DNA of 64,000 nt from Microbacterium aurantiacum. GTDB taxonomy: Bacteria; Actinomycetota; Actinomycetes; Actinomycetales; Microbacteriaceae. Below are positions 8,543-15,737 of the stretch, piece after piece. The position numbers and the translations under genes were made by a program. The stretch's first letter is position 1. Each line of letters begins with the position of its first letter. The DNA is taken from contig NZ_JAJPDW010000002.1 in the NCBI RefSeq assembly GCF_021654035.1, positions 124,001 to 188,000 of the forward strand, read 5' to 3'. A model generated the notes under the pieces. The model did no database searches. It saw only the letters and a program-made list of their open reading frames with translations, and was not told where the DNA came from.

Positions 8543-9685
8543 ATGCCGCTCTCGATCATCGTCCCGACGTTCAACGAGGCGCCGAACATCGCGGAACTCG
8601 TCCGCCGTGTGACGGCGGTCGTCGACACGTCCGACACCGAGATCGTCTTCGTCGACGACAGCACCGACGACACCCCGGACGTCATCGCCGAGGTCGCCCG
8701 GGCGGCTGCCCTGCCGGTTCGCCTGATCCACCGCGAGGCGCCCAGCGGAGGGCTTGGCGGCGCCGTCATCGCCGGAATGACGGCCGCGACCTGGGACACG
8801 TGCCTGGTCATCGACGGCGACCTGCAGCATCCGCCGGAGAAGATCCCCGAGCTGCGCGACCGGTTCGCCGTCGGCGACGTCGACGTCGTGATCGCGTCGC
8901 GGTACGCGGGCGGCGGCACGTCGAAAGGCCTCGCTGATCGCACGCGCGTGCTCGTGTCGAAGGTGTCGACCTCGGTGACCAAGGCGATGTTCCCGGTGCG
9001 GCTGCACGAGGTGACCGACCCGATGACGGGGTTCTTCGTGGTCGACCGCCGCGCGGTGGACGCCGCGACGCTCAAGCCCCGCGGATTCAAGATCCTGCTC
9101 GAGATCCTCGCCCGCCGTCCCCTGCGGATCGCGGAGGTGCCCTTCGACTTCGCGGGGCGTCACGCCGGCGAATCCAAGGCGTCGTTCCGCCAGGGTCTGC
9201 ACTTCCTCGCGCAGCTGACCGCCCTGCGGTTCGGCAAGATGTCGCTGTTCGCCGTCATCGGCGGGATCGGCGCGGTGGCCAACCTCGGAATCGTGTGGGC
9301 GCTGACGCAGTTCGGCGTCGACTATGTCATCGCCGCAGTCGTCGGCGCCGAGGTGACCATCATCGGCAACTTCCTGCTGATGGAGCGCTTCGTCTTCCAC
9401 GACATGAAGCACTCGGCATCCGGTGTCTGGTCACGCTTCGCGAAGTCCTTCGGGTTCAACAACGCGGAGGCGCTCGTGCGGATCCCGATCATGGCGCTCA
9501 TGGTCGAGACCTGGCACATCTCGGCGGTGCTCGCCACCGCGATCACCCTCGTGGTCGCCTTCGTCGTGCGCTTCGTCTTCCACTCGCTCGTCGTCTACGC
9601 ACCGCGGAAGGATGCCGCGCCCTCGCGCGCACGCCGCTTCGTCGAGCAGGTCGACGAGCAGGCGATGAGCCCCGGCGAGCTCTGA
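8543..9685 (+). CDS. GT2 glycosyltransferase fused to a GtrA-like membrane domain
   Basis: A 380-residue fusion. Residues 1 to about 230 are a GT-A fold polyprenyl-phosphate mannose synthase-like transferase: LSIIVPTFNEAPNI at the N-terminus, VFVDDSTDDT, and the DxD-type VIDGDLQHPPEK. Residues about 235-360 hold four hydrophobic segments typical of GtrA (SLFAVIGGIGAVANLGIVW at the first). Such proteins make polyprenyl-phosphate sugars at the inner membrane and may help flip them for cell-wall glycosylation. The ATG at 8543 begins the conserved PLSIIVPTFN block; no strong ribosome-binding site is seen. Confidence 0.9.
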   Translation: MPLSIIVPTFNEAPNIAELVRRVTAVVDTSDTEIVFVDDSTDDTPDVIAEVARAAALPVRLIHREAPSGGLGGAVIAGMTAATWDTCLVIDGDLQHPPEKIPELRDRFAVGDVDVVIASRYAGGGTSKGLADRTRVLVSKVSTSVTKAMFPVRLHEVTDPMTGFFVVDRRAVDAATLKPRGFKILLEILARRPLRIAEVPFDFAGRHAGESKASFRQGLHFLAQLTALRFGKMSLFAVIGGIGAVANLGIVWALTQFGVDYVIAAVVGAEVTIIGNFLLMERFVFHDMKHSASGVWSRFAKSFGFNNAEALVRIPIMALMVETWHISAVLATAITLVVAFVVRFVFHSLVVYAPRKDAAPSRARRFVEQVDEQAMSPGEL

Positions 9686-9740
9686 GCGCGTTCGCCGGCG
9701 TTGGCGGGGTTGTGGCGGGGTTCGCGGGGGTTCGGCGGGG
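9686..9740 (+). repeat. Short degenerate GGCGGGGTT tandem tract between convergent genes
   Basis: After the transferase stop the sequence reads as four imperfect GGCGGGGTT-like units separated by two or three bases. No clear hairpin is present, so termination function is uncertain. Confidence 0.5.
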
Positions 9741-10895
9741 TCAGCCGATGAGCGAGACGAGCGAATCCAGCCCCATGCCGTAATCGATCCGGACCACTGG
9801 AAGGGCGAGCTTGTCGGTGCCGATGGCGACGGTGCCCGGTTCGATCGTGCGCGCCATCTCCCAGCCGCCCTGACGGAGCGCCTCCTTGGCGGTGTCGTTG
9901 TAGTGGCCGAACGGGTAGGCGACGACCTCCTTGACGCCGAGGACGTCGGCGGAGGCCTGCATGTCGGCGATGATCTCCGGGATCCCCCAGTTCACGATGC
10001 GCCCCTGGCCGTCATCTCCCGCCTGGTGCATGTCGTGCGTGTGCGAGCGGCGGAGCACGTACGACGACGGCGCGGGATCCTGCCGGTAGGCGGTCACCAT
10101 GAACGACGTGGAGAGGACGCCGTAGCGATCGACGACGGGCACCGCCAGGTCGAACCAGGTCTGGTCGGCGTCGTCGTCGGTGACGATCACCGACCGCTCG
10201 GGAAGCCACAGGCGGCCGTCGATGAAGGCCGAGAGCTCATCCCACGTCGGCAGGTAGAAGCCGGTCGTGGCGATGTGGTTCATGTGAGCGTCGAAGTCGC
10301 CGATGTAGGCGTAGTTCCCGCGCAGCCAGTGGTCTTCGCCCTCGGGGCGCTCGGTGAACTGGTGGTACATCAGGATCGGCACGCGCGTGGCGGCGGCGAC
10401 GTTCTCCTCCGCCGTCATCCACGCGCCGTGGAGGGTGACGCGGCGGTCGTCGCACGCGACGAGCTCGGACCCGTTGACGCGGGCGGGGACGGCGCGGGCC
10501 GCGGCATCCTCCGCGGTGGAGTACCAGCCGGCGAACGCGTAGCCCTCGCGGTCGGGGATGGGGAGCGCGGCGTAGAGCGTGCCGGCGATCTGGAGCATCG
10601 GTGCGGCCGCGATCTCGTCGCCCGCGAACGACACGGCGCAGGCGGCCGGGTCGTCGGTGGTGGCGAGGAGCTCCTCCTCGGGGGTGAGGGGGGTCGGCGT
10701 CGGGGTGGGGGACGGTACCGGGGTGGAGGTGGCGGCCACCGTAGGCTCGTCCGCGCGCGGGGAGGTGAGGGCGATGACGCCCCACGTCACGCCGCCGACC
10801 AGGACGACCGCGCCGATCGCGGCGACCAGCGCCCGGCGACGCCGGACCCGGGCGGAGACGCGGCGCCGGCGCGCTCCGGTTCTGGTGCTCTCCAT
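9741..10895 (-). CDS. Membrane-anchored polysaccharide deacetylase family protein
   Basis: A 384-residue predicted cell-surface protein. A basic N-terminus and one transmembrane segment (about 25-45) are followed by a proline/threonine linker. A short region containing GYAFAGWYST resembles InlB B-repeat (Listeria-Bacteroides) units, and a C-terminal NodB-like domain follows. Deacetylase features are PILMYHQF, VIVTDDDADQTW in place of TFDDG, and SHTHDMH matching the H-x-x-x-H zinc site. The altered first motif means activity is not assured. The ATG at 10895 has GAAGGGGA at good spacing. It probably acts on peptidoglycan or wall polysaccharide. Confidence 0.8.
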   Translation of the reverse strand: MESTRTGARRRRVSARVRRRRALVAAIGAVVLVGGVTWGVIALTSPRADEPTVAATSTPVPSPTPTPTPLTPEEELLATTDDPAACAVSFAGDEIAAAPMLQIAGTLYAALPIPDREGYAFAGWYSTAEDAAARAVPARVNGSELVACDDRRVTLHGAWMTAEENVAAATRVPILMYHQFTERPEGEDHWLRGNYAYIGDFDAHMNHIATTGFYLPTWDELSAFIDGRLWLPERSVIVTDDDADQTWFDLAVPVVDRYGVLSTSFMVTAYRQDPAPSSYVLRRSHTHDMHQAGDDGQGRIVNWGIPEIIADMQASADVLGVKEVVAYPFGHYNDTAKEALRQGGWEMARTIEPGTVAIGTDKLALPVVRIDYGMGLDSLVSLIG

Positions 10896-10958
10896 GCGGT
10901 TCCCCTTCGCCGTCGACGGGGCCTGTGGTCCGGCCCCGCGCGTGGCTACGCTGATCGT

Positions 10959-11474
10959 ATGACAACCCTCGTGCTCACCGTGGTCGGCGACGATCGGGCG
11001 GGTCTCGTGGCGACCGTCGCCGAGATCGTGGGGGCGCACGGGGGCAACTGGGAGACCAGCGCGCTCGCCGAGCTCTCGGGGGCGTTCGCGGGGATCATCG
11101 AGGTCTCGGTGCCCGCGGCCCGGACGGACGAGCTGCGCGAGGCGCTGTCCGTGCTCGAAGGGCTGCTGTCCGTCGCGGTGCACGCGGGGGGCGCCACGTC
11201 GGGGCGCGACGAGACGGGGCGGCGGATCTCCCTCACCGTGCTGGGGAACGACCGCACCGGAATCGTGCACGAGATCTCCTCCGCGCTCGGGACGCAGGGC
11301 GTCAGCATCGAGCGCATGTCGACCGAGACCCGCGACGCCGCCATGGCCGGTGGTCGGCTGTTCGAGGCGACCGTCGTCGCGCGCGTGCCCGCCGGGGTCG
11401 ACGTCGCCGACGTCGCCGCCCGCATCGAGCGCCTCGCCGACGACCTCCAGGTCGACGTCGCCTTCGAGGACTGA
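10959..11474 (+). CDS. Tandem ACT-domain protein (GcvR-like)
   Basis: A 171-residue protein of two ACT domains (about 1-85 and 88-171), each opening with a beta strand and a DRAG or DRTG turn: VVGDDRAGLVATVAEI and VLGNDRTGIVHEISSAL. The architecture matches glycine-cleavage regulator GcvR-type proteins, which bind amino acids and act by protein contact. No enzyme domain is attached and no gcv gene is nearby. The ATG at 10959 is exactly six bases after TACGCT (10947-10952), so a leaderless transcript is likely. Confidence 0.85.
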   Translation: MTTLVLTVVGDDRAGLVATVAEIVGAHGGNWETSALAELSGAFAGIIEVSVPAARTDELREALSVLEGLLSVAVHAGGATSGRDETGRRISLTVLGNDRTGIVHEISSALGTQGVSIERMSTETRDAAMAGGRLFEATVVARVPAGVDVADVAARIERLADDLQVDVAFED

Positions 11475-11483
11475 CCCCCGTAC

Positions 11484-11560
11484 CCAACTCCTCAGTCTCG
11501 GGCGGGAACGGGCCCGGGGGTGGGTTTCGGCGCGCCACGGGCCCGGATCGGAGGAGTTCG
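11484..11560. repeat. Long imperfect inverted repeat in the tatA leader region
   Basis: AACTCCT (11486-11492) and AGGAGTT (11552-11558) form outer arms, with GGGC/GCCC pairing further in. The structure sits in the 258-base gap before tatA. It could be a terminator for the ACT gene or an extragenic palindrome. The rest of the gap is GC-rich with no recognised gene. Confidence 0.5.
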
Positions 11561-11732
11561 GCCCGCGCTGTGCCCGGCGGCGGGTTCGGGGCAAACGCAT
11601 AGCCGTGGGAGGGCGGCGGCGGGGCGGCGCGGGCGTACGCTTCCTCTGCGCGCGTGCGCGACTCGGGATGCCGGTGGGTCTCACCTGCGGCGGCGGCCCG
11701 GGCCGGCCGCGCCCGAGTCCGGGAAGACACAC

Positions 11733-11984
11733 ATGCTGAACAACCTCACCGGGTGGCACGCCGTCCTCATCCTCGTCGTGATCCTGCTGCTCTTCGGCGC
11801 CGGGAAGCTCCCGGCCCTCGCCAAGAGCGCCGGGCAGTCCGCGCGGATCCTGAAGTCCGAGCTCCGCGAAGGAGCGACGGCGCCCACCCTCGCACCCGAC
11901 GCGCCCTCGACGGCGACGGCCGAGAGCTCCGCCGAGCCGCAGCCCCGGGTCTCCTCCACACCGCCTCCGCCCTCGACGGCCTGA
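11733..11984 (+). CDS. tatA: Twin-arginine translocase subunit TatA
   Basis: An 83-residue protein with one N-terminal transmembrane helix (about 9-22), the FGAGKLPALAKSAGQSARILK amphipathic hinge typical of TatA/E (conserved FG and LP), and a polar proline-rich tail. It forms the pore component for export of folded proteins. tatB and tatC are not in the window, which is common in actinobacteria where tatA is unlinked from tatC or tatB. Proteins here with twin arginines (M23 peptidase, secreted GH32) are possible clients. Confidence 0.9.
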   Translation: MLNNLTGWHAVLILVVILLLFGAGKLPALAKSAGQSARILKSELREGATAPTLAPDAPSTATAESSAEPQPRVSSTPPPPSTA

Positions 11985-12049
11985 CCGGCATCCGCCGCGA
12001 TTACGATCGAGCGGGTGCCCGACCCCGATCGGGCCGCCGGAGGAGCGCC

Positions 12050-13129
12050 ATGCGGAACCGTCACCTGTTCACCCCCCTGACGCTGCGCGGCCGCACGGTC
12101 CGCAACCGCCTGTGGGTCGCGCCGATGTGCCAGTACTCCGCCGAGGAGCGCGACGGGATGCCGACGGACTGGCACCTGGTCCACCTCGGGTCCTTCGCCC
12201 ACGGCGGGGCGGGTGCGGTGCTGACCGAGGCCACGGCCGTGAGCCCCGAGGGGCGGATCAGCCCCCAGGACCTCGGCCTGTGGAACGACGCGCAGCGCGA
12301 CGCGCTCGCGCGCATCGTCGACGCCCTCCACGCGTGCGGTGCGTCCGCCGGCGTGCAGCTCGCCCACGCGGGGCGCAAGGCCTCCACCCACCGGGCGTGG
12401 GACGACACCCGCGGATCGGTCGCCCTCGCCGACGGCGGATGGGAGACCGTCGCCCCCAGCGCGATCGCCTTCCCCGGGCTCGCCGAGCCCCGCGCGCTCG
12501 ACGAGAGCGGCATCCGGGTGGTCGTCGACGACTTCGCCGCGGCGGCCACCCGCGCCAAGGATGCCGGGTTCGACCTCGTCGAGGTGCACGCCGCGCACGG
12601 ATACCTTCTGCACGAGTTCCTCTCGCCGCTGTCGAACCACCGCACCGATGCCTACGGCGGCTCGTTCGACAATCGCGTGCGCCTCCTCCTCGAGGTCGTC
12701 GACGCGGTCCGCGCGGCGATCGGGGACGACCTCATCCTCGTCGTCCGGTTCTCGGCGACCGACTGGACCGACGGCGGCTGGAAGATCGACGAGACGGTGG
12801 AAGCCGTGCGCCTCGTCGCCGCGCACGGCGCCGACCTCGTCGACATCTCCAGCGGCGGCAACGTCGCCGACGCGCGCATCCCGGTCGGCCCCGGCTATCA
12901 GGTGCCTTTTGCCGCCCGCATCCGAGCGGAGACGGGAGTGCCGACGGCCGCGGTCGGGATGATCGACAGCGCGGCGCAGGCCGAGCAGATCCTCGTCACC
13001 GGACAGGCGGATGTCGTCCTGTCGGGCCGCGAGATGCTCCGCAACCCGCACTTCGCCCTGCGCGCGGCGCGGGACCTGGATGCCGATCTGTCGGCGACGC
13101 CGCCGCAGTTGACGCGCGGCTTCGCCTGA
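12050..13129 (+). CDS. NADH:flavin oxidoreductase, old yellow enzyme family (YqjM-like)
   Basis: A 359-residue FMN-dependent ene-reductase. Features of the YqjM class are RNRLWVAPMCQYSA (with the regulatory-type Cys), DWHLVHLGSFAHGGAG, the active-site HAGRKAS, and AHGYLLHEFLSPLSNHRTD. The C-terminal phosphate-binding segment AAVGMID is also present. It reduces activated alkenes of unknown physiological identity. The ATG at 12050 follows GGAGGAGCGCC; TACGAT (12002-12007) may be its -10. Confidence 0.93.
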   Translation: MRNRHLFTPLTLRGRTVRNRLWVAPMCQYSAEERDGMPTDWHLVHLGSFAHGGAGAVLTEATAVSPEGRISPQDLGLWNDAQRDALARIVDALHACGASAGVQLAHAGRKASTHRAWDDTRGSVALADGGWETVAPSAIAFPGLAEPRALDESGIRVVVDDFAAAATRAKDAGFDLVEVHAAHGYLLHEFLSPLSNHRTDAYGGSFDNRVRLLLEVVDAVRAAIGDDLILVVRFSATDWTDGGWKIDETVEAVRLVAAHGADLVDISSGGNVADARIPVGPGYQVPFAARIRAETGVPTAAVGMIDSAAQAEQILVTGQADVVLSGREMLRNPHFALRAARDLDADLSATPPQLTRGFA

Positions 13130-13136
13130 CGCCGGT

Positions 13137-13943
13137 TCAGGCCGTCGGCGCCTCCGCGGCGGCGAGCTGCTGCTTCCACTCGCGGAAGCCCTCCTCGGTC
13201 CGCCCGCGCCGCCAGTAGCCCGAGATCGAGACCTGGCCTCGGGTCAGCCCGCGTTCTCCGTACAGATACGGACGGATGCCGTGCATGACCTCCGCCGCTT
13301 CGCCGTGCACGAAGGCGTGGACGCGGCCTTCCGGCCACTCCAGCGCCTTCACGGCGGCGAGCAGCGGATCGGCATCCGTCGCCGGCTCGCTGCGGTAGAG
13401 GTGGACGACCTCGGCGTCGTCGGGGAGGGGCAGCTCGGGCTCGTGTCCGGGCTGCTCCAGCTGCAGGATGACGCGGGCCACCGCATCGCCGGGCAGCGCC
13501 TCGAGGGCCGCGGTGATCGCCGGGAGTGCGGACTCGTCGCCGACGAGCAGGTGCCAGTCGGCCTCGGGGGAGGGGGCGTACGCGCCTCCGGGGCCGTTCA
13601 CGACCAGGGTGTCGCCAGGTTCGGCGCGCGCCGCCCAGGGGCCGGCGATCCCCTCGTCGCCGTGGACGACGAAGTCGATCGCGAGCGTTCCGGCCTCGGC
13701 ATCCGGATACAGCGCCGTGTACGTGCGGACGATCGGCATGTCCTCGGGCGGAACGACTCCCCGCATGGCGCGGACGTCCACGCCCTCCGGCAGGACGACG
13801 CCCGGGCGGGGGAAGACGAGTTTCACGTACCGATCGGTGAAGCGGCTGCCCGCGAACGCGGACAGGTCGTCGGAGCGGAAGTGCACGCGCCGCACGACGG
13901 GGGTGGTCCAGGACGTCGCGGTGACGACGAGCGTGGTCGGCAT
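13137..13943 (-). CDS. Siderophore-interacting protein (FAD/NAD(P)H-dependent ferric-siderophore reductase family)
   Basis: A 268-residue ViuB/SIP-family flavoprotein. The FAD-binding signature is RTYTALYPD (R-x-Y-T/S), preceded by DRYVKLVFPRPG. The nucleotide domain contains WHLLVGDESALPAI, and the C-terminal GYWRRGRTEEGFREWK is characteristic of the family. It releases iron from imported siderophores in the cytoplasm. The ATG at 13943 has GGAGGAG five bases upstream. It is convergent with the ene-reductase with only 7 bases between stops; no siderophore transporter is adjacent. Confidence 0.92.
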   Translation of the reverse strand: MPTTLVVTATSWTTPVVRRVHFRSDDLSAFAGSRFTDRYVKLVFPRPGVVLPEGVDVRAMRGVVPPEDMPIVRTYTALYPDAEAGTLAIDFVVHGDEGIAGPWAARAEPGDTLVVNGPGGAYAPSPEADWHLLVGDESALPAITAALEALPGDAVARVILQLEQPGHEPELPLPDDAEVVHLYRSEPATDADPLLAAVKALEWPEGRVHAFVHGEAAEVMHGIRPYLYGERGLTRGQVSISGYWRRGRTEEGFREWKQQLAAAEAPTA

Positions 13944-14093
13944 GGGAGCTCCTCCGTGCGGGCCCTGCCCGCGCTTGCGGGCGGCATCGATGGGTGCGGC
14001 CTTGGCGAGTGTACGACGACCGTCGCTTCGCCGCCCCGGGGTCGGGCGCTGCGCAATGGACGGCAGCTCGCGCGCTCCTGGCATCCTGGACGC

Positions 14094-15143
14094 ATGCCCG
14101 CGACAGAGGATGCTCCCGACGTCGACGTCGAGCATGTCGGCGACGGCCGCCGTCTCACGCGCGTGACGCGCGTCCAGACGACCTCCGGGGACGCCGGGCG
14201 GCCGTTCGTCCTGGTTGCGGGCGTCGGCGTCGCGGCGACGTACTTCGAGTTCCTCGCGCCGACCCTCGCCGAGAGCGGGGACGTGTTCGCCCTCGATCTG
14301 CCGGGCTTCGCGGGGATGCCGCGGCCCGGCGATCAGCCGACGGCGGCGTTCTTCGCCGATCGGGTGGAGGAGGTCCTCGACCACTACGGCCTGGTGGATC
14401 CGGTCATCATCGGTCACTCGATGGGGACGCAGGTGGTCACCGAGGTGCTGATCCGTCGTCCCGAGGTGCGTCACGCCGTCCTCGTCAGCCCCGTCGTCAA
14501 CGACCGGGAGTCGTCGTTGCCGCTCGTCGCCCTGCGATTCGCGCAGTCGGCGACGCGCGAGACCTTCCATCTGGCGATGACGGCGCTGTCGGCGTACATC
14601 CTCTGCGGCGTCGTGTATTTCGCGCGGGTGCTTCCGCATCTCCTGCGGTACCGGTTGATCGAGCGGCTTCCGCTCGTCGCCGCATCCGTCCTGCTGATCC
14701 GTGGCGAGTTCGACCCGACGTCGCCCCGGCGATTCCACTCGCGCCTGGTCGCGGCTGCGCGGGACGCCCGCCGGTGGGAGATCCGGGGAGCCGCGCACTC
14801 GATCATCAACGCCCACGCCATCGGAGCGGCCGACCTCGTCGTGCGACACGCGAACGACGCGATCGCTCCGAAGGGACGGATGCCGGCCGAGAAGGCGGTC
14901 GTTCCGCCGCCGCCGCATGCGGGTGTGGACATCGTCCTCAGTGCGTTGCGCGAGCGATTCGCGGAGTGGTGGTCCGCCGCGCGTGGCGACGAGGCAGGTG
15001 TCGAGCGGGCGAAGGAGCGGCACGCCCGCATCCTGTGGAGCGCCTACTCGCGGTCCGGTCGGGATCCGCGTCGCGCCGCGGGTGCCGAGAAGGCGACGGC
15101 GACCGAGCGTCCTTCCGGAAAAGACGAAACCCCCGCGATGTAG
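14094..15143 (+). CDS. Alpha/beta-fold hydrolase
   Basis: A 349-residue protein with an alpha/beta hydrolase core (about 30-250). The nucleophile elbow is GHSMGTQ, the acid lies in LLIRGEFDP and the catalytic histidine in GAAHSIIN. The 100-residue C-terminal extension is charged and of unknown role. The substrate cannot be deduced. A possible -10 CATCCT (14082-14087) is six bases before the ATG. The end of the gene, including its TAG, forms the left arm of the hairpin that terminates the opposing tRNA cluster. Confidence 0.85.
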   Translation: MPATEDAPDVDVEHVGDGRRLTRVTRVQTTSGDAGRPFVLVAGVGVAATYFEFLAPTLAESGDVFALDLPGFAGMPRPGDQPTAAFFADRVEEVLDHYGLVDPVIIGHSMGTQVVTEVLIRRPEVRHAVLVSPVVNDRESSLPLVALRFAQSATRETFHLAMTALSAYILCGVVYFARVLPHLLRYRLIERLPLVAASVLLIRGEFDPTSPRRFHSRLVAAARDARRWEIRGAAHSIINAHAIGAADLVVRHANDAIAPKGRMPAEKAVVPPPPHAGVDIVLSALRERFAEWWSAARGDEAGVERAKERHARILWSAYSRSGRDPRRAAGAEKATATERPSGKDETPAM

Positions 15144-15159
15144 AAGCTACGCGAGGGTT
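15128..15159 (-). terminator. Terminator of the tRNA-Glu/Asp/Phe cluster
   Basis: Reading leftward, an AACCC...GGGTT stem enclosing CGC/GCG and a GTAG-AAG-CTAC tip is followed by TTTCGTCTTTTCC. It overlaps the last codons and stop of the hydrolase on the other strand. Confidence 0.7.
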
Positions 15160-15187
15160 CCTGGGATGACTGTAACGGTCATCCGTG

Positions 15188-15260
15188 TGGCTCCGACCGG
15201 CATCGATCCGGTGACCTTTCGATTTTCAGTCGAACGCTCTACCAACTGAGCTACAGAGCC
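15188..15260 (-). tRNA. tRNA-Phe (GAA)
   Basis: The complement reads as a full cloverleaf. The 5' GGCTCTG arm pairs with CGGAGCC, the D-loop is AGTTGGTAGA and the anticodon loop is CTGAAAA, giving GAA. Discriminator A is present; CCA is not encoded (73 bases). It is last in a three-tRNA cluster. Confidence 0.97.
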
Positions 15261-15306
15261 GCGTGGCATCCGTATCGTGAACGACGCAATGCCACGTCCT
15301 AGACGA

Positions 15307-15331
15307 AAGGCCCTCTTTTCACAAAGGGCCT
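15307..15331 (-). terminator. Hairpin between tRNA-Asp and tRNA-Phe
   Basis: Leftward, GGCCCTTT...AGAGGGCC pairs with a small bulge and is followed by TTTCGTCT. It may be a partial terminator or a processing signal between the tRNAs; the sequence does not decide which. Confidence 0.5.
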
Positions 15332-15342
15332 GTCGCTCGGAG

Positions 15343-15416
15343 CGACCCTGACGGGACTTGAACCCGCGACCTCCGCCGTGACAGGGCGGCACGCTAACCA
15401 ACTGCGCTACAGGGCC
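15343..15416 (-). tRNA. tRNA-Asp (GTC)
   Basis: The complement begins GGCCCTG and pairs with CAGGGTC. The anticodon loop CTGTCAC lies between CCGCC and GGCGG, giving GTC. It is 74 bases with discriminator G; CCA is not encoded. Confidence 0.97.
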
Positions 15417-15444
15417 ATACGTTTTCAATTATATGTGCGGAGAG

Positions 15445-15517
15445 TGACCCCAACGGGATTCGAACCCGTGCTACCGCCGTGAAAGGGCGGCGTCCTAGGC
15501 CGCTAAACGATGGGGCC
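15445..15517 (-). tRNA. tRNA-Glu (TTC)
   Basis: The complement begins GGCCCCA and pairs with TGGGGTC. The anticodon loop CTTTCAC between CCGCC and GGCGG gives TTC. It is 73 bases with discriminator A; CCA is not encoded. It is first in the cluster and directly downstream of its promoter. Confidence 0.97.
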
Positions 15518-15552
15518 GAGCGAACCCGGAGGCTCACGCTTACCGACGCCCA

Positions 15553-15582
15553 AGCATACGTAATCTTCGGCCGATGCGCCAA
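15553..15582 (-). promoter_or_regulatory. Promoter of the tRNA cluster
   Basis: Leftward, TTGGCG (15577-15582), an 18-base spacer and TATGCT (15553-15558). The box ends 35 bases before tRNA-Glu. Confidence 0.65.
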
Positions 15583-15676
15583 TCGAGGGCGTGTGCACCC
15601 CGAAAAAGGGCCGTGGGGGGCGCACACTGAGTTCGCGGATGCCGCGTCCCGACGTCGGTTGTGCCGGAAAAAACCG

Positions 15677-15704
15677 TTGCGAAAGTGACGTGTGTTGCTA
15701 GTGT
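15677..15704 (+). promoter_or_regulatory. Promoter of the M23 peptidase gene
   Basis: TTGCGA (15677-15682), a 16-base spacer and TAGTGT (15699-15704), giving a start near 15711 and a leader of about 27 bases with AGGGAGG before the GTG. Confidence 0.6.
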
Positions 15705-15737
15705 GATCGATGTTTGCGACGCGGGAGGGAGGTTGCC

